Origin: Microcoleus sp. LEGE 07076
GTDB lineage: Bacteria > Cyanobacteriota > Cyanobacteriia > Cyanobacteriales > Microcoleaceae
Assembly (NCBI RefSeq): GCF_015207455.1
Contig: NZ_JADEWV010000007.1
Span: 1-63,261 of the forward strand
DNA length: 63,261 nucleotides
Reading direction: 5' to 3'
In this document: positions 9,859 through 19,031 of the stretch, one piece after another
Layout: the number at the start of each line of letters is the position of its first letter
How positions within the stretch are numbered: position 1 is the first letter of the stretch
Notes under the pieces: generated by a model
The model's database searches: none
Seen by the model: only the letters and a program-made list of their open reading frames with translations
What the model was told of the DNA's origin: nothing
Translations under genes and position numbers: made by a program

Positions 9859-10172
9859 TTTCGGTACGCGGGTAGACCCCTTGCGGAGCTTGTTGATTAA
9901 CTGTACAACACGTATGTTAGCAGTTATTTTTGGGGTCTGGAGGTTCTGGGAGGATTTGGTTGAAGATTCTTGGTTTTGGGTCGGTTCAGGCTGCTCCAGC
10001 CTTCAGAATGCCCAAGATGTAGAAGGTATTTAACTGGTTCCCAGGCTCTGTCTCTTAACCGATGTCCAGAGGCTCTGCCTCTTCAAGCTTACATTAAAAT
10101 TGGAGGCAGAGCCCCGGATCTGTGTTATCAGGCTCTTCCTGGTAACAACCAATCGCCACAATTAGGACAAGC
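9859..10172. repeat. Intergenic gap with GAGGCTCTGCCTC-type repeats
   Basis: Between divergent recA and the GT39-like gene. The right half (about 10030-10150) holds an imperfect inverted-repeat element: CTGGTTCCCAGGCTCTG near its left end, GAGGCTCTGCCTC in the middle, and GAGGCAGAGCC then CAGGCTCTTCCTGGTAAC near its right end. This looks like a common cyanobacterial dispersed palindrome. No gene is seen. Confidence 0.5.
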
Positions 10173-11789
10173 ATGACATCTACAACACATCTAGACACAT
10201 CTGTTAATACTAAAAATTTCCGGTGGCTAGTAGGCTTATTGGCGATCGGCATTTTACTGGGTATCGGATTTCGGTTCTTCGAGATCGATCGCAAACTTTA
10301 CTGGCACGACGAAGTTTACACATCAATCCGCGCCGCTGGTTTCACCAGGCAAGAAATCGACAGCGAACTATTCCAAAACCGCATTGTTCCCGCACCAGAA
10401 TTGCAAAAATATCAGCGGATTAAACCGGGAAGTACAGCAGCAGACACAATTGGTTCTTTAGCACTAGAAGACCCGCAGCATCCGCCTTTGTACTTTCTGA
10501 TGGCTCGTTTGTGGATGCAGGAATTTGGCAGTTCTCTGGCAGCATCCCGCAGTTTGCCAGCAATATTGAGTTTGCTGTCGCTACCTTTGATGTACGCTTT
10601 AGCTTGGGAACTTTTTGCCTCAAATTTGGCGGGGCTAGTAGCAACAGGACTTTTGGCTTTATCTCCCTTTGACATTTTGTTTGCTCAGACAGCAAGGCAG
10701 TACAGTTTGCTGACTGCCACAGTTATTGGCAGCAGTTGGTTGCTACTGAGAGCAGTGCGGTTGCGCCGTTGGCAAAGTTGGGCGTATTACTCGCTGGCGA
10801 TCGCAGTTGGTTTTTACACTCACCCTTTCTTTAGTTTAACACTCATCGGACACGGAGTTTTTATCATTGCGAATTGGCTGTTTGTCAAACAAAGAAAATT
10901 GCGAGCTCATCTCACCAATTCACAGTTTTTCTTAGCAGTAACAGCCGCTTTAATCTTGTATGCCCCGTGGATTTACGTGCTGGCAACCAATCTCGAACGA
11001 GCTTCATCGACGACAGATTGGACGCGAGTATCTCCTGGTTGGCTGTATCTAGCAAAATTGTGGACTCTCAGCTTTACAGCCTTATTTTTTGACTTCGACT
11101 TCGGTTTTGAAAATATCTGGACTTATCTGCTGAGATTACCATTTTTGCTGCTAATTGCCGCAGCCATTTACCAAATATGCCGCCAAACTAGCAGTTCAAC
11201 TTGGCTGTTTATTTTGACATCAATTTTTGTACCTTTTTTGATATTGGCTTTACCGGATCTAATTCTAGGCGGCAAGCGTTCCGCCGTCAGCCGCTATCTG
11301 ATTTCCTGCTTCCCGGCTGTGCAACTAGCAGTTGCTTACTTGTTCGCCAGTAATCTGAAAACTCAGCAGCGGTTTTGGCAAGTCATTTTAGCTGGGGTAT
11401 TTACCGCAAGTATCGCATCCTGTACTCTCAGCGCTGTTTCTGATACTTGGTGGAGCAAAGACTTGAGCTATTTTAATGCTGAAGTTGCCAGAAATATTAA
11501 CAAAGAAGCCATAGCTAATCGATCGATTAAAGATACAATTGTAATTAGCGATCGCGGTAACGATTTTACCAACATGGGAGATTTGCTTTCTCTGAGTTAT
11601 TTGCTTGACAAAGATGTAAGGCTAATGCTGCTGAGCCAGTCGCCAGATATGGAAATGCTGAACAAATATTCGACTCCCCTGGTGTTCCGCCCTTCGGAAA
11701 AATTGATATCGGCACTTAAGCAAAATCAACGCCGCTTAGAGCCTATATTGGAATATGCCAAACTTTTTCGAGTGCGGCGAGCTTCTTAG
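10173..11789 (+). CDS. Membrane glycosyltransferase, GT39/ArnT-like
   Basis: A 538-aa protein with a first transmembrane helix (about 12-30), then the acidic YWHDEVYTS motif near residue 45. That Asp-Glu pair in the first extracytoplasmic loop is the hallmark of dolichyl/undecaprenyl-phosphate-sugar-dependent GT-C enzymes (PMT_2 group). About ten more hydrophobic helices and a small soluble tail follow. It probably transfers a sugar from a polyprenyl carrier on the outer face of the plasma membrane. AGGA precedes the ATG. Acceptor unknown. Confidence 0.82.
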   Translation: MTSTTHLDTSVNTKNFRWLVGLLAIGILLGIGFRFFEIDRKLYWHDEVYTSIRAAGFTRQEIDSELFQNRIVPAPELQKYQRIKPGSTAADTIGSLALEDPQHPPLYFLMARLWMQEFGSSLAASRSLPAILSLLSLPLMYALAWELFASNLAGLVATGLLALSPFDILFAQTARQYSLLTATVIGSSWLLLRAVRLRRWQSWAYYSLAIAVGFYTHPFFSLTLIGHGVFIIANWLFVKQRKLRAHLTNSQFFLAVTAALILYAPWIYVLATNLERASSTTDWTRVSPGWLYLAKLWTLSFTALFFDFDFGFENIWTYLLRLPFLLLIAAAIYQICRQTSSSTWLFILTSIFVPFLILALPDLILGGKRSAVSRYLISCFPAVQLAVAYLFASNLKTQQRFWQVILAGVFTASIASCTLSAVSDTWWSKDLSYFNAEVARNINKEAIANRSIKDTIVISDRGNDFTNMGDLLSLSYLLDKDVRLMLLSQSPDMEMLNKYSTPLVFRPSEKLISALKQNQRRLEPILEYAKLFRVRRAS

Positions 11790-11823
11790 CAGTCTTTGCG
11801 GCGTATACTTCGTTTAGGATCGC

Positions 11824-11907
11824 GAATTAAATAATTTACACATAATTGTGGGACGGGCTATAGAGCCCATCCCACAAGAACAATAAAAATGGTAAGTTAT
11901 TTAATTC
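11824..11907. repeat. 84-bp inverted-repeat element with inner terminator-like hairpin
   Basis: Outer arms at 11824-11839 and 11892-11907 are complementary over 16 bp with one mismatch. An inner stem TTGTGGGA...TCCCACAA (11846-11877) also pairs GGGCT with AGCCC. The inner sequence is shared with the element at 53758-53885. It sits just after the GT39-like gene and could also stop its transcript. The rest of the gap to 12104 shows nothing else. Confidence 0.5.
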
Positions 11908-12104
11908 TCATTCCTTAGTGTTAAGTTTGTAGCGCCGCAGCGCACCGATTACCTAACTTTCAGGGTTTTGAGTTTGCTTCCGAATTAAGTCACCCAAACC
12001 CTTGTCAACTGGTATAAGAGTACACCTTAGAAGCTATTGCCTGTGCGCTATTATACCACCATACATCATCAGCAATAATTATTTGAATAATTAGGATAAA
12101 AGCC

Positions 12105-13643
12105 ATGCAAGGGTTAAATAATTCATCTTCGGAGTCAGGGGAAATTTTTCGCAATCTTCAGGCAGAATTGCGGGAACGTTGGCGAGCAATCGAAGAATTT
12201 GACAGCGGAGATTGTGACATTATTGTCATTCCTTCTCTCAGCTTAGATATGCAAGAAATGCAGAAAATCGAGGGTGCTTACCACTACGAAGAGCGACATT
12301 TATTTTCATTGATTCGCCTGCGAAATCCCCGCACTCGCTTAATTTATATTACCTCGGAGCCGCTGCACCCGATGATTGTGGATTATTACCTGCAATTGCT
12401 CCCAGGTATTCCATTTTCTCACGCGCGCGATCGGCTTTTGCTGTTCTGTACTTACGATGCTTCTGCCAAATCCCTGACTCAGAAAATTTTAGATCGCCCC
12501 CGCTTGATGCAGCGCATCCGTCAAGCAGTGCGACCGACAAAATCTTATATGGTTTGTTACAACTCGACGCCTTTAGAACGCGAGTTATCTGTTAAATTGG
12601 GAATTCCTTTGTGGGCGAGCGATCCTGATTTGGATTACTGGGGAACAAAAAGCGGCAGCAGGCAAATTTTTCAAGAATGTGGCGTGCCTTATCCTGACGG
12701 TTCCGAGTTGGTTTGGAATGCGGCAGATTTAGCGGAAGCTGCGGCCGCGCTGTGGGAAAGGCAGCCGCATTTGCAGCGGATGGTAATTAAGTTAAATCAA
12801 GGTTTTTCGGGGGAAGGAAATGCAATTTTAGATTTAAAGCCGATCGCACGTAAAGCGCCTAAAGAAAGAGTTAAAGCTATTGGCGATCGCTTCGAGAATT
12901 TGCGTTTTCAATCCACAACCGAAACCTGGGAAAATTTCGGCAGTCGCATTCCCGAATTAGGGGCAATTGTCGAAGCATTTATTGAAGGAGAAGAAAAGCG
13001 ATCGCCCAGCGTTCAAGGTCAAATTGTTCCCAGCGGCGAAGTCGAAATCCTTTCAACCCACGACCAGATTTTAGGAGGCCCGGACGGTCAAATTTTCTTG
13101 GGCTGCCGATTTCCGGCGGAGGAATCCTATCGAATTGGGTTGCAGGAATTGGGATGGAAAGTCGGGCAAAACTTAGCTAAAAAAGGCGCTTTAGAGAGAT
13201 TTGGAGTAGATTTTATGGCGGTGCGGCAAGATGACGGCAAGTGGGATATGCAAGCAATAGAAATTAACTTGCGGAAGGGTGGCACAACTCATCCTTTTAT
13301 GGCGCTGAAGCTGTTAACAAACGGTCGTTACGAGCGAACTACGGGATTGTTTTACAGCCAGCAGGGCCGTCCGAAATATTATGTCGCTTCGGACAATTTG
13401 AAAAAAGAGCGGTATCGGGGATTGTTACCGAACGATTTGATGGATATTATTGCTGACAATCAACTGCATTTTGATAGCGGTACTGAAACGGGAAGCGTGT
13501 TTCATTTAATGGGTTGTTTGTCGGAGTTTGGCAAATTGGGATTGACGAGTATCGGCAATTCGCCCCAAGAAGCAGAGGAGATGTATAACAAAGTTGTGAA
13601 GGCGATTGATCGCGAAACGTCAGGCGATTTTAGAAGATATTAG
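12105..13643 (+). CDS. ATP-grasp peptide ligase, PGM1-like
   Basis: A 512-aa protein. The N-terminal third (about 35-170) resembles the pre-ATP-grasp domain of PGM1-related peptide ligases. The ATP-grasp core follows, with VIKLNQGFSGEGNAIL (about 222-237) as the lysine/glycine-loop strand and MQAIEINLRKGGTTHPFM (about 385-402) as the metal-binding E-x-N motif. Such enzymes join a carboxylate to an amine using ATP; substrates are unknown. It has no operon partner. AGGAT lies just before the ATG. Confidence 0.75.
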   Translation: MQGLNNSSSESGEIFRNLQAELRERWRAIEEFDSGDCDIIVIPSLSLDMQEMQKIEGAYHYEERHLFSLIRLRNPRTRLIYITSEPLHPMIVDYYLQLLPGIPFSHARDRLLLFCTYDASAKSLTQKILDRPRLMQRIRQAVRPTKSYMVCYNSTPLERELSVKLGIPLWASDPDLDYWGTKSGSRQIFQECGVPYPDGSELVWNAADLAEAAAALWERQPHLQRMVIKLNQGFSGEGNAILDLKPIARKAPKERVKAIGDRFENLRFQSTTETWENFGSRIPELGAIVEAFIEGEEKRSPSVQGQIVPSGEVEILSTHDQILGGPDGQIFLGCRFPAEESYRIGLQELGWKVGQNLAKKGALERFGVDFMAVRQDDGKWDMQAIEINLRKGGTTHPFMALKLLTNGRYERTTGLFYSQQGRPKYYVASDNLKKERYRGLLPNDLMDIIADNQLHFDSGTETGSVFHLMGCLSEFGKLGLTSIGNSPQEAEEMYNKVVKAIDRETSGDFRRY

Positions 13644-13672
13644 ATTTGAGAATCGATCCAGTCAGTCAGCTT

Positions 13673-13704
13673 AGATCCCGGCTTCTTGAACAAGTCGGGG
13701 ATCT
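13673..13704 (+). terminator. Hairpin after the ATP-grasp gene
   Basis: AGATCCCGGCTT and AAGTCGGGGATCT form a long imperfect stem about 30 bp after the stop codon, without a strong T-run. It resembles a common cyanobacterial dispersed hairpin, so it may be both a repeat and a terminator. Confidence 0.45.
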
Positions 13705-13805
13705 AATATCCCTGGCGTTTTGTATAGTAACTGACAAGACGATTAACGATCTCGATCGCCGCAACCATTGCTGTTATTGACTTTGCCTTCTTGCTTTCGC
13801 TAAAG

Positions 13806-14414
13806 CTAATTTTTGACGGGATAAAGGGGCGCGGGATCGATCGAGCCTGTGCGGTTGAGAGGCCAAAAACGGACGATCGCCCTACCGATGATATTTTGCT
13901 TCGGTACAAATCCCCAATAATGGCTGTCACAGCTTGCGTTGCGGTTGTCGCCGAGCACCAAGTAAGAATTTTTAGATACAACTACAGGCCCGTAGGGATA
14001 CTGGGGAATTTCTTCAATATATTTTTCCTGTAGCGGCTGCTTATTGATCAGAACTTTTCCCTCTTTGACTTCCACGGTGTCGCCCGGAAGTCCGATCACT
14101 CGTTTGATGTACGCATCTTTGATCGGCGGCGGCTGTCCAGTGCACAAACTCGCCGGATCGGGAGGCATAAATACGATAATATCTCCTCGCTGAGGGTCTT
14201 GGAATCGATAGCTCACCTTGTCTATAATTAACCGATCGTTAATTTGGAGGGTTGGCAACATCGAGCCGGTCGGAATGTAGCGAGCTTCGGCGACCAGGGT
14301 GCGGATGCCAAAGGCCAAGAATGCTGCTAAGCCGATCGTCTTAATTCCTTCAATCCAAGGATTTTCGGTGTTTTGCGGGGGTTTGTCGTCGGCTGACTTG
14401 TCTAGACGAGTCAT
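13806..14414 (-). CDS. lepB: Signal peptidase I
   Basis: Membrane-anchored serine protease that removes Sec/Tat signal peptides. One N-terminal transmembrane helix (about 23-42) is followed by the catalytic PTGSMLPTL (Ser51), then RGDIIVF, the general base in [12 protein letters not shown] (Lys104), and [18 protein letters not shown]. It is full length (202 aa), start ATG at 14414. It is divergent from pyrC. Confidence 0.95.
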   Translation of the reverse strand: MTRLDKSADDKPPQNTENPWIEGIKTIGLAAFLAFGIRTLVAEARYIPTGSMLPTLQINDRLIIDKVSYRFQDPQRGDIIVFMPPDPASLCTGQPPPIKDAYIKRVIGLPGDTVEVKEGKVLINKQPLQEKYIEEIPQYPYGPVVVSKNSYLVLGDNRNASCDSHYWGFVPKQNIIGRAIVRFWPLNRTGSIDPAPLYPVKN

Positions 14415-14661
14415 AAGTATTTAAGTCACTGGGCTGAATACAAATTATAGACTTAATTCCGAGTTTTTTGAGGAAATCTGCAAAATCTTCGCGGGTCGGG
14501 TGAGTTTTTGTACTGTTTGGTTGAGTGAGGTGTACGGTTCGGCGCAACTTACAAATTATAAATTTTATGAAAACCAGTTATAATTCTTACTATTTTCAAA
14601 ACTCTTTTGAGGATAATATTTGTGCAAGTTTCCACGGACATTACTCATTTAATTATAGCTT

Positions 14662-15984
14662 ATGCCGACCACATCAACTTTGTTAATCCGCCGCGCTCGC
14701 GTTCTGTTACCCGACGGCGAGTTTTTGGTAGGGGACGTGCAAATCTGCGATGGCAAAATTGTTCGGGTTGCTCCGTCCATTGCCTTCAAGGGCGATCGCG
14801 AAATAGATGCGATCGGCTTAACTCTGTTACCCGGAGTAATTGACCCGCAGGTACACTTTCGCGAACCGGGTTTGGAACACAAGGAAGATTTGTTTACCGC
14901 TAGCTGTGCTTGCGCTAAGGGCGGCGTGACATCGTTTTTGGAAATGCCTAATACGCGACCTCTGACCACAACTCAAGCTGCTTTAGATGATAAACTAAGA
15001 CGCGCTGCCGAGAAGTGTTTGGTCAATTACGGCTTTTTTATTGGTGCAACGCCGGAGAATTTGCCGGATTTGTTGGATGCGAATCCGACTCCGGGGATTA
15101 AAGTATTTATGGGTTCGATGCACGGACAGTTGTTGGTCGATGGAGAAGCGACTTTAGAGCAGATTTTTGCTAAGGGCGATCGGCTAATTGCAGTACACGC
15201 AGAAGACCAAGCTAGAATCAATCAGCGCCGTCAAGAATTTGCCGGCATTTCCGATATCGCCGTACACTCGCAAATTCAAGACAACCAAGCAGCCTTGTTA
15301 GCCACTCAACTAGCATTAAAACTTTCAAATAAATATCAGCGCCGATTGCACATCCTGCACCTTTCAACAGGCGATGAAGCTGAACTTTTGCGCCGCGAAA
15401 AACCGAGTTGGGTAACAGCAGAAGTAACGCCGCAACATTTGTTGTTAAATACCGGCGCATATCAGAAAATCGGCAGTTTAGCACAGATGAATCCGCCCTT
15501 GCGCGAACCCAGAGATAACGAAATACTTTGGCAAGCTTTACTCGACGGCGTAATTGATTTTATCGCCACAGATCACGCACCACACACCTTAGCAGAAAAA
15601 GCTCAAGATTATCCAAATAGCCCATCGGGAATGCCCGGAGTAGAAACATCTTTGCCTTTGATGCTGACGCAAGCAGTCGAGGGAAAATGTACGGTTGCTC
15701 AAGTTTCTAACTGGATGTCGGCGGCAGTTGCTCAGGCTTATAAAATTCCCAATAAAGGGGCGATTTCTCCGGGTTTTGACGCGGATTTGGTATTGGTAAA
15801 TTTGGAGAAATACCGCCCGGTTGTCGGAAAAGAAATGGCTAGCAAGTGCGGTTGGAGTTCCTTTGAAGGTTGGAATTTGACGGGCTGGCCTGTGGTGACT
15901 GTTGTGGGAGGAAAAGTTGTTTTTGAGAACGGCAAATTAGATACAAATGTCAGGGGAGAAGCCTTGAGATTTGATGGCGAGTAA
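14662..15984 (+). CDS. pyrC: Dihydroorotase (class I-like) with altered first metal ligand
   Basis: Amidohydrolase that closes carbamoyl-aspartate to dihydroorotate in pyrimidine synthesis. It is 440 aa. The metal motif reads DPQVHFREPG: the usual first His of D-x-H-x-H is Gln63, while His65 is kept. Other landmarks are present: IKVFMGS (probable carboxylated Lys), HAED, LHILHLST and ATDHAPH. The Q-x-H form may be normal for the cyanobacterial group, but it means metal binding differs from the textbook site. A related hydantoinase-like role is the alternative. Confidence 0.87.
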   Translation: MPTTSTLLIRRARVLLPDGEFLVGDVQICDGKIVRVAPSIAFKGDREIDAIGLTLLPGVIDPQVHFREPGLEHKEDLFTASCACAKGGVTSFLEMPNTRPLTTTQAALDDKLRRAAEKCLVNYGFFIGATPENLPDLLDANPTPGIKVFMGSMHGQLLVDGEATLEQIFAKGDRLIAVHAEDQARINQRRQEFAGISDIAVHSQIQDNQAALLATQLALKLSNKYQRRLHILHLSTGDEAELLRREKPSWVTAEVTPQHLLLNTGAYQKIGSLAQMNPPLREPRDNEILWQALLDGVIDFIATDHAPHTLAEKAQDYPNSPSGMPGVETSLPLMLTQAVEGKCTVAQVSNWMSAAVAQAYKIPNKGAISPGFDADLVLVNLEKYRPVVGKEMASKCGWSSFEGWNLTGWPVVTVVGGKVVFENGKLDTNVRGEALRFDGE

Positions 15985-16061
15985 ACCTGCATAGGAGTTT
16001 TGTAACAAACCCAGTCAGGGGTATGGTGCGTCAGGAAAGGTAATTGTCAATTATCACTGAA

Positions 16062-16114
16062 AATCTCATTCTGACGCACCATTTATTTATTCGTTGGTGC
16101 GTCAGAATGAGATT
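16062..16114. repeat. Perfect 20-bp stem hairpin
   Basis: Arms 16062-16081 and 16095-16114 are exactly complementary, with a 13-nt loop. GGTGCGTCAG/CTGACGCACC also recurs around it (16025-16034 and 16141-16150), giving a larger nested inverted repeat at about 16023-16152 between pyrC and the toxin-antitoxin pair. Confidence 0.7.
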
Positions 16115-16231
16115 GTGAGTCTTTGCGAAATTCTGCCTAGCTGACGCACCCTACTTGACTACTTCAGTGATCATAAAAATTGTGCTAAAATAATCAGAAT
16201 ATATTCCCTTATTTTCAAGACTATATTACCT

Positions 16232-16555
16232 ATGCTCCCAGAATTAGAAACACAACTACTGGCCTTAACTCCCAGCGAAAAAGCCGAAGTCCTACGACTT
16301 TTAACCCAAAGTTTAAACAATAGCTGGCCGGGAATTACGAAAACTCCCGATGTGTGCGGTGGCGATGCTTGTATCGCCAAAACTCGCATCCCAGTTTGGC
16401 TGCTTGAAAGTTTTCGCCGTGAAGGTTCAAGCGATTCTGAACTTCTACAATTTTATCCCCATCTCAGCGCTGCCGATCTAGTGAATGTTTGGACTTATGC
16501 TGATGCACATCTGGAGGAAATCGAAGAAGCAATCTGCAAGAATGAGGAAGCCTGA
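16232..16555 (+). CDS. DUF433 antitoxin-like protein
   Basis: A 107-aa protein. The C-terminal half has the DUF433 pattern: GGDACIAKTRIPVWLLESFRREG, then LLQFYPHLSAADLVNVWTYADAH. DUF433 is a small helix-turn-helix-like domain that commonly forms the first gene of a two-gene toxin-antitoxin unit. The next gene starts 3 bp after its stop codon and encodes a PIN-like protein, which supports this. It probably neutralises that protein and represses the operon. Confidence 0.82.
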   Translation: MLPELETQLLALTPSEKAEVLRLLTQSLNNSWPGITKTPDVCGGDACIAKTRIPVWLLESFRREGSSDSELLQFYPHLSAADLVNVWTYADAHLEEIEEAICKNEEA

Positions 16556-16558
16556 GTC

Positions 16559-16900
16559 ATGCTGAATTTGTATGCAGACGAACAATTTCCTTTGCCAGTC
16601 GTCCAATTGTTGCGCGCTTTTGGTCACAATGTCCTGACTGTTCAGGAAGCAGGAAAAGCAGGAATTGGGATTCCCGATCCAGAGGTGCTAGCATTTGCTA
16701 TAAGCAAAGATAGAGCTGTTTTGACATTAAATCGGTTTGATTTTATCGGACTGCACAACCGACAGCCAGACCACTCTGGTATTATTGTTTGTACCAAAAA
16801 TCGGAATGTAGAAATGTTGGCAACACGCATCAATGATGCTATTGCTAGTGAAGAAACTTTGAGAGGTAAATTGATTCGTGTCAACCGCCCGCCGCAGTAA
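16559..16900 (+). CDS. DUF5615 PIN-like toxin
   Basis: A 113-aa protein with the PIN-like DUF5615 layout: LYADEQFPLPVVQLLRAFGHNVLT at the N-terminus (first acidic cluster D-E), IPDPEVLAFAISKDRAVLTLNRFDF in the middle (E and D of the putative nuclease site), and HSGIIVCTKNRNV. Its partner DUF433 gene lies 3 bp upstream. It is probably an RNase-type toxin, but activity in this family is inferred. Confidence 0.82.
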   Translation: MLNLYADEQFPLPVVQLLRAFGHNVLTVQEAGKAGIGIPDPEVLAFAISKDRAVLTLNRFDFIGLHNRQPDHSGIIVCTKNRNVEMLATRINDAIASEETLRGKLIRVNRPPQ

Positions 16901-16909
16901 GTCCGTGAA

Positions 16910-16935
16910 GCGTAGCTATCCCGTAGGGAATCGCC
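16910..16935. repeat. 26-bp dispersed repeat, copy 1
   Basis: This 26-bp stretch just after the toxin gene is identical, in reverse complement, to 26091-26116, where it is read inside a protein-coding gene. The core GCTATCCCGTAGGGAATCGC is a dispersed repeat in several filamentous cyanobacteria (from memory). Confidence 0.8.
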
Positions 16936-16940
16936 TTTTC

Positions 16941-17390
16941 TCAAATTTCCAATTGCCAATCCAATAAATCGCCATTTCCCATCACTTCAATTTGCCGCCC
17001 GTTATCGCAATAACTGAGATAAATTTGCAAATAATTATCGGGCTTGTAGGGCAATCTTTCTGCCCATTCGATCGCCACAATTCCCAAATCCCTTTCTAAT
17101 CCGTCCCAATAACTTTCTAAGTGCAAAGCCTCGGCTTCTTCGGGTTCCAGTCGATACAAATCTAAGTGATACAGCGGAACTCGCCCTGTAAAATACTCGT
17201 TAATCAGGGTGAAAGTAGGACTTTCGATGGAGTCGGAGATTCCCAAACCTTCGGCGATACCTTGCACGAAGGTAGTTTTGCCAGCACCTAAATCTCCTTG
17301 TAATAAGATTGTAGTGCCTGGGGGGAGCGATCGACCTAACGCCAAGCCAAACTTGCGTGTAGCCTCAAAATCAGCAAGAAAAAGTATCAT
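16941..17390 (-). CDS. tsaE: tRNA N6-threonylcarbamoyladenosine synthesis ATPase TsaE
   Basis: Small P-loop ATPase that works with TsaB/TsaD to make t6A37 in ANN-decoding tRNAs. Walker A GDLGAGKT is at 32-39, followed by FVQGIAEGLG, SPTFTLINEY, PLYHLDLYRL and GIVAIEWAERLP. Full length at 149 aa. Start ATG at 17390. Confidence 0.95.
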   Translation of the reverse strand: MILFLADFEATRKFGLALGRSLPPGTTILLQGDLGAGKTTFVQGIAEGLGISDSIESPTFTLINEYFTGRVPLYHLDLYRLEPEEAEALHLESYWDGLERDLGIVAIEWAERLPYKPDNYLQIYLSYCDNGRQIEVMGNGDLLDWQLEI

Positions 17391-17415
17391 ATTAGTTGTC
17401 AGTTGTTAGTTGTTA

Positions 17416-17457
17416 GTCAACAGTCAACAGTCAACAGTCAACAGTCAACAGTCAACA
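17416..17457. repeat. Heptanucleotide tandem repeat (GTCAACA)x6
   Basis: Six perfect GTCAACA units with degenerate units on both sides, between tsaE and yvcK. It is a cyanobacterial STRR-type heptamer repeat. Related arrays occur near 19807-19890, 20327-20400, 56783-56810 and 57150-57200. Confidence 0.9.
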
Positions 17458-17466
17458 GTCAGCAAC

Positions 17467-18867
17467 TTAAATGTTCTGGGCGCGGCCGTACCAACGCAGC
17501 AGCATTGCGGCCAACCTTTGAGAATTATGGCGAATTAAACCCGTATTTTGGTCTTCGTCCATGACATTGGCGATGACAATTCGCCGCCCCAATTGTGTTA
17601 CGGCTTCTCGATCGAGTACAACCGGATAGGAATTCTCCTGAGAATAGCGGATCAAAGCTTTTGCGGAAGGGACTTTTCCCTGCACTACTACAGCATCGAA
17701 CAGGGGCCGGCCGCAAGCGCGATCGATCGCCCGAACGTGATCGGCAACACTGTATCCGTCAGTTTCCCCCGGCTGAGTCATAATATTGCATACATAAATG
17801 CGCGGAACTTCGCTGTGGGCGATCGCATCAGCAATTTCCTTCACCAACAAATTCGGAATCACACTCGTATAAAGACTTCCAGGTCCAATAATAATAAAAT
17901 CCGCTTCCCTCAGTGCTTGAACCGCCCTCGGCAAAGCCGGAGGATTAGCAGGAGTGCAGCCAATTTTGAGGATTTGCCCGTTAGCTTCGGTAATGCTGGA
18001 CTCCCCCTCAATCCTCCGGCCATCAGCCAGTTCTGCCCACAAAGAAACATCGCTCAGAGTAGCTGGCAGCACTTCCCCTCTCACCGCTAAAACTTTAGAA
18101 CTAGCGGCGATCGCCTGTTCCAAATCTCCAGCAATATCGCTCATCGCCGTCAAAAACAAATTCCCAAAACTGTGACCCACCAAACCGTCACCGGCCTGAA
18201 AACGATATTGAAATAACTCAGTCAATAACTTTTCCTCATCGGCCAAAGCCGCCAAACAATTGCGAATATCTCCCGGCGGCAAGACTCCAATTTCCCGCCG
18301 CAGCCGCCCGGAAGACCCGCCATCATCCGCCACCGTGACAATCGCAGTGATTTTGGCGCTGTAATCCTTCAATCCCCTGAGCAAATTAGAAAGACCCGTA
18401 CCCCCTCCAATTGCCACAATTTTCGGGCCGCGGTGCAAGCGGCGGTGGTTGAGGAGTCGATCGACCAATTCCTCATTCCCTTCCGGCATCAGCACTTGAG
18501 TAATAGAATTCAAACTGCGAGTTTGTCCCCACAGAATTAACAAAATCCCGCCAGCAATCACGATCGGCCCCGACACGTAATTGGGAATAACTTCGGCAAT
18601 CCACGTCAAAAAATTTCTCAACAATTGCAAGAAGAAAAAAATCGGAGTCATCCCAGTCCAAATCGCTAAACCCAAAGTGGCAAGCACCACACCGCTAGCA
18701 CTGATCAGCAGCCACCGTTTCACCAGCAGTCCGGGGGCCAACCACTTAAACCACTGGTAAACTCGCCCGTTCCGCAAAGAAGGGGGGTAAGGATTTTTGG
18801 ATTGGGCAAAAACCTGCTTGGCTTTGGCCAAGACGCGAAGGGCTTTAGGAAGTGAACTAATTGACAT
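17467..18867 (-). CDS. YvcK/CofD-like gluconeogenesis factor with N-terminal membrane segment
   Basis: A 466-aa protein with two hydrophobic segments (about 50-80 and 100-113) and then a CofD/YvcK nucleotide-sugar-binding domain: [19 protein letters not shown] (149-167), [30 protein letters not shown] and [10 protein letters not shown]. In Bacillus, YvcK binds UDP-GlcNAc and supports cell-wall growth on gluconeogenic carbon. The membrane anchor is common in cyanobacterial members. Start ATG at 18867. Confidence 0.88.
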   Translation of the reverse strand: MSISSLPKALRVLAKAKQVFAQSKNPYPPSLRNGRVYQWFKWLAPGLLVKRWLLISASGVVLATLGLAIWTGMTPIFFFLQLLRNFLTWIAEVIPNYVSGPIVIAGGILLILWGQTRSLNSITQVLMPEGNEELVDRLLNHRRLHRGPKIVAIGGGTGLSNLLRGLKDYSAKITAIVTVADDGGSSGRLRREIGVLPPGDIRNCLAALADEEKLLTELFQYRFQAGDGLVGHSFGNLFLTAMSDIAGDLEQAIAASSKVLAVRGEVLPATLSDVSLWAELADGRRIEGESSITEANGQILKIGCTPANPPALPRAVQALREADFIIIGPGSLYTSVIPNLLVKEIADAIAHSEVPRIYVCNIMTQPGETDGYSVADHVRAIDRACGRPLFDAVVVQGKVPSAKALIRYSQENSYPVVLDREAVTQLGRRIVIANVMDEDQNTGLIRHNSQRLAAMLLRWYGRAQNI

Positions 18868-19031
18868 GGTTAATTAGTCTTAAGGTTATGGGAACAGCTC
18901 GAGCTGACAAATTTACAATACAAGAGAGTTTTGATTCTGGCAGTCTATTTAAGTCATTAATTATTAGTCAGGAGTCCTGAGTCATTAGCTAGACTGAGGA
19001 CTGAGGACTGACAACTTATTGATAACATCTT

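Noticed and set aside
9862-9925. LexA box upstream of recA
   Set aside because: A GTAC occurs near 9903 but the second half-site does not fit the cyanobacterial consensus.
17394-17466. CRISPR-like array
   Set aside because: The repeat unit is only 7 bp with no spacers, so it is a heptamer STRR and not a CRISPR.
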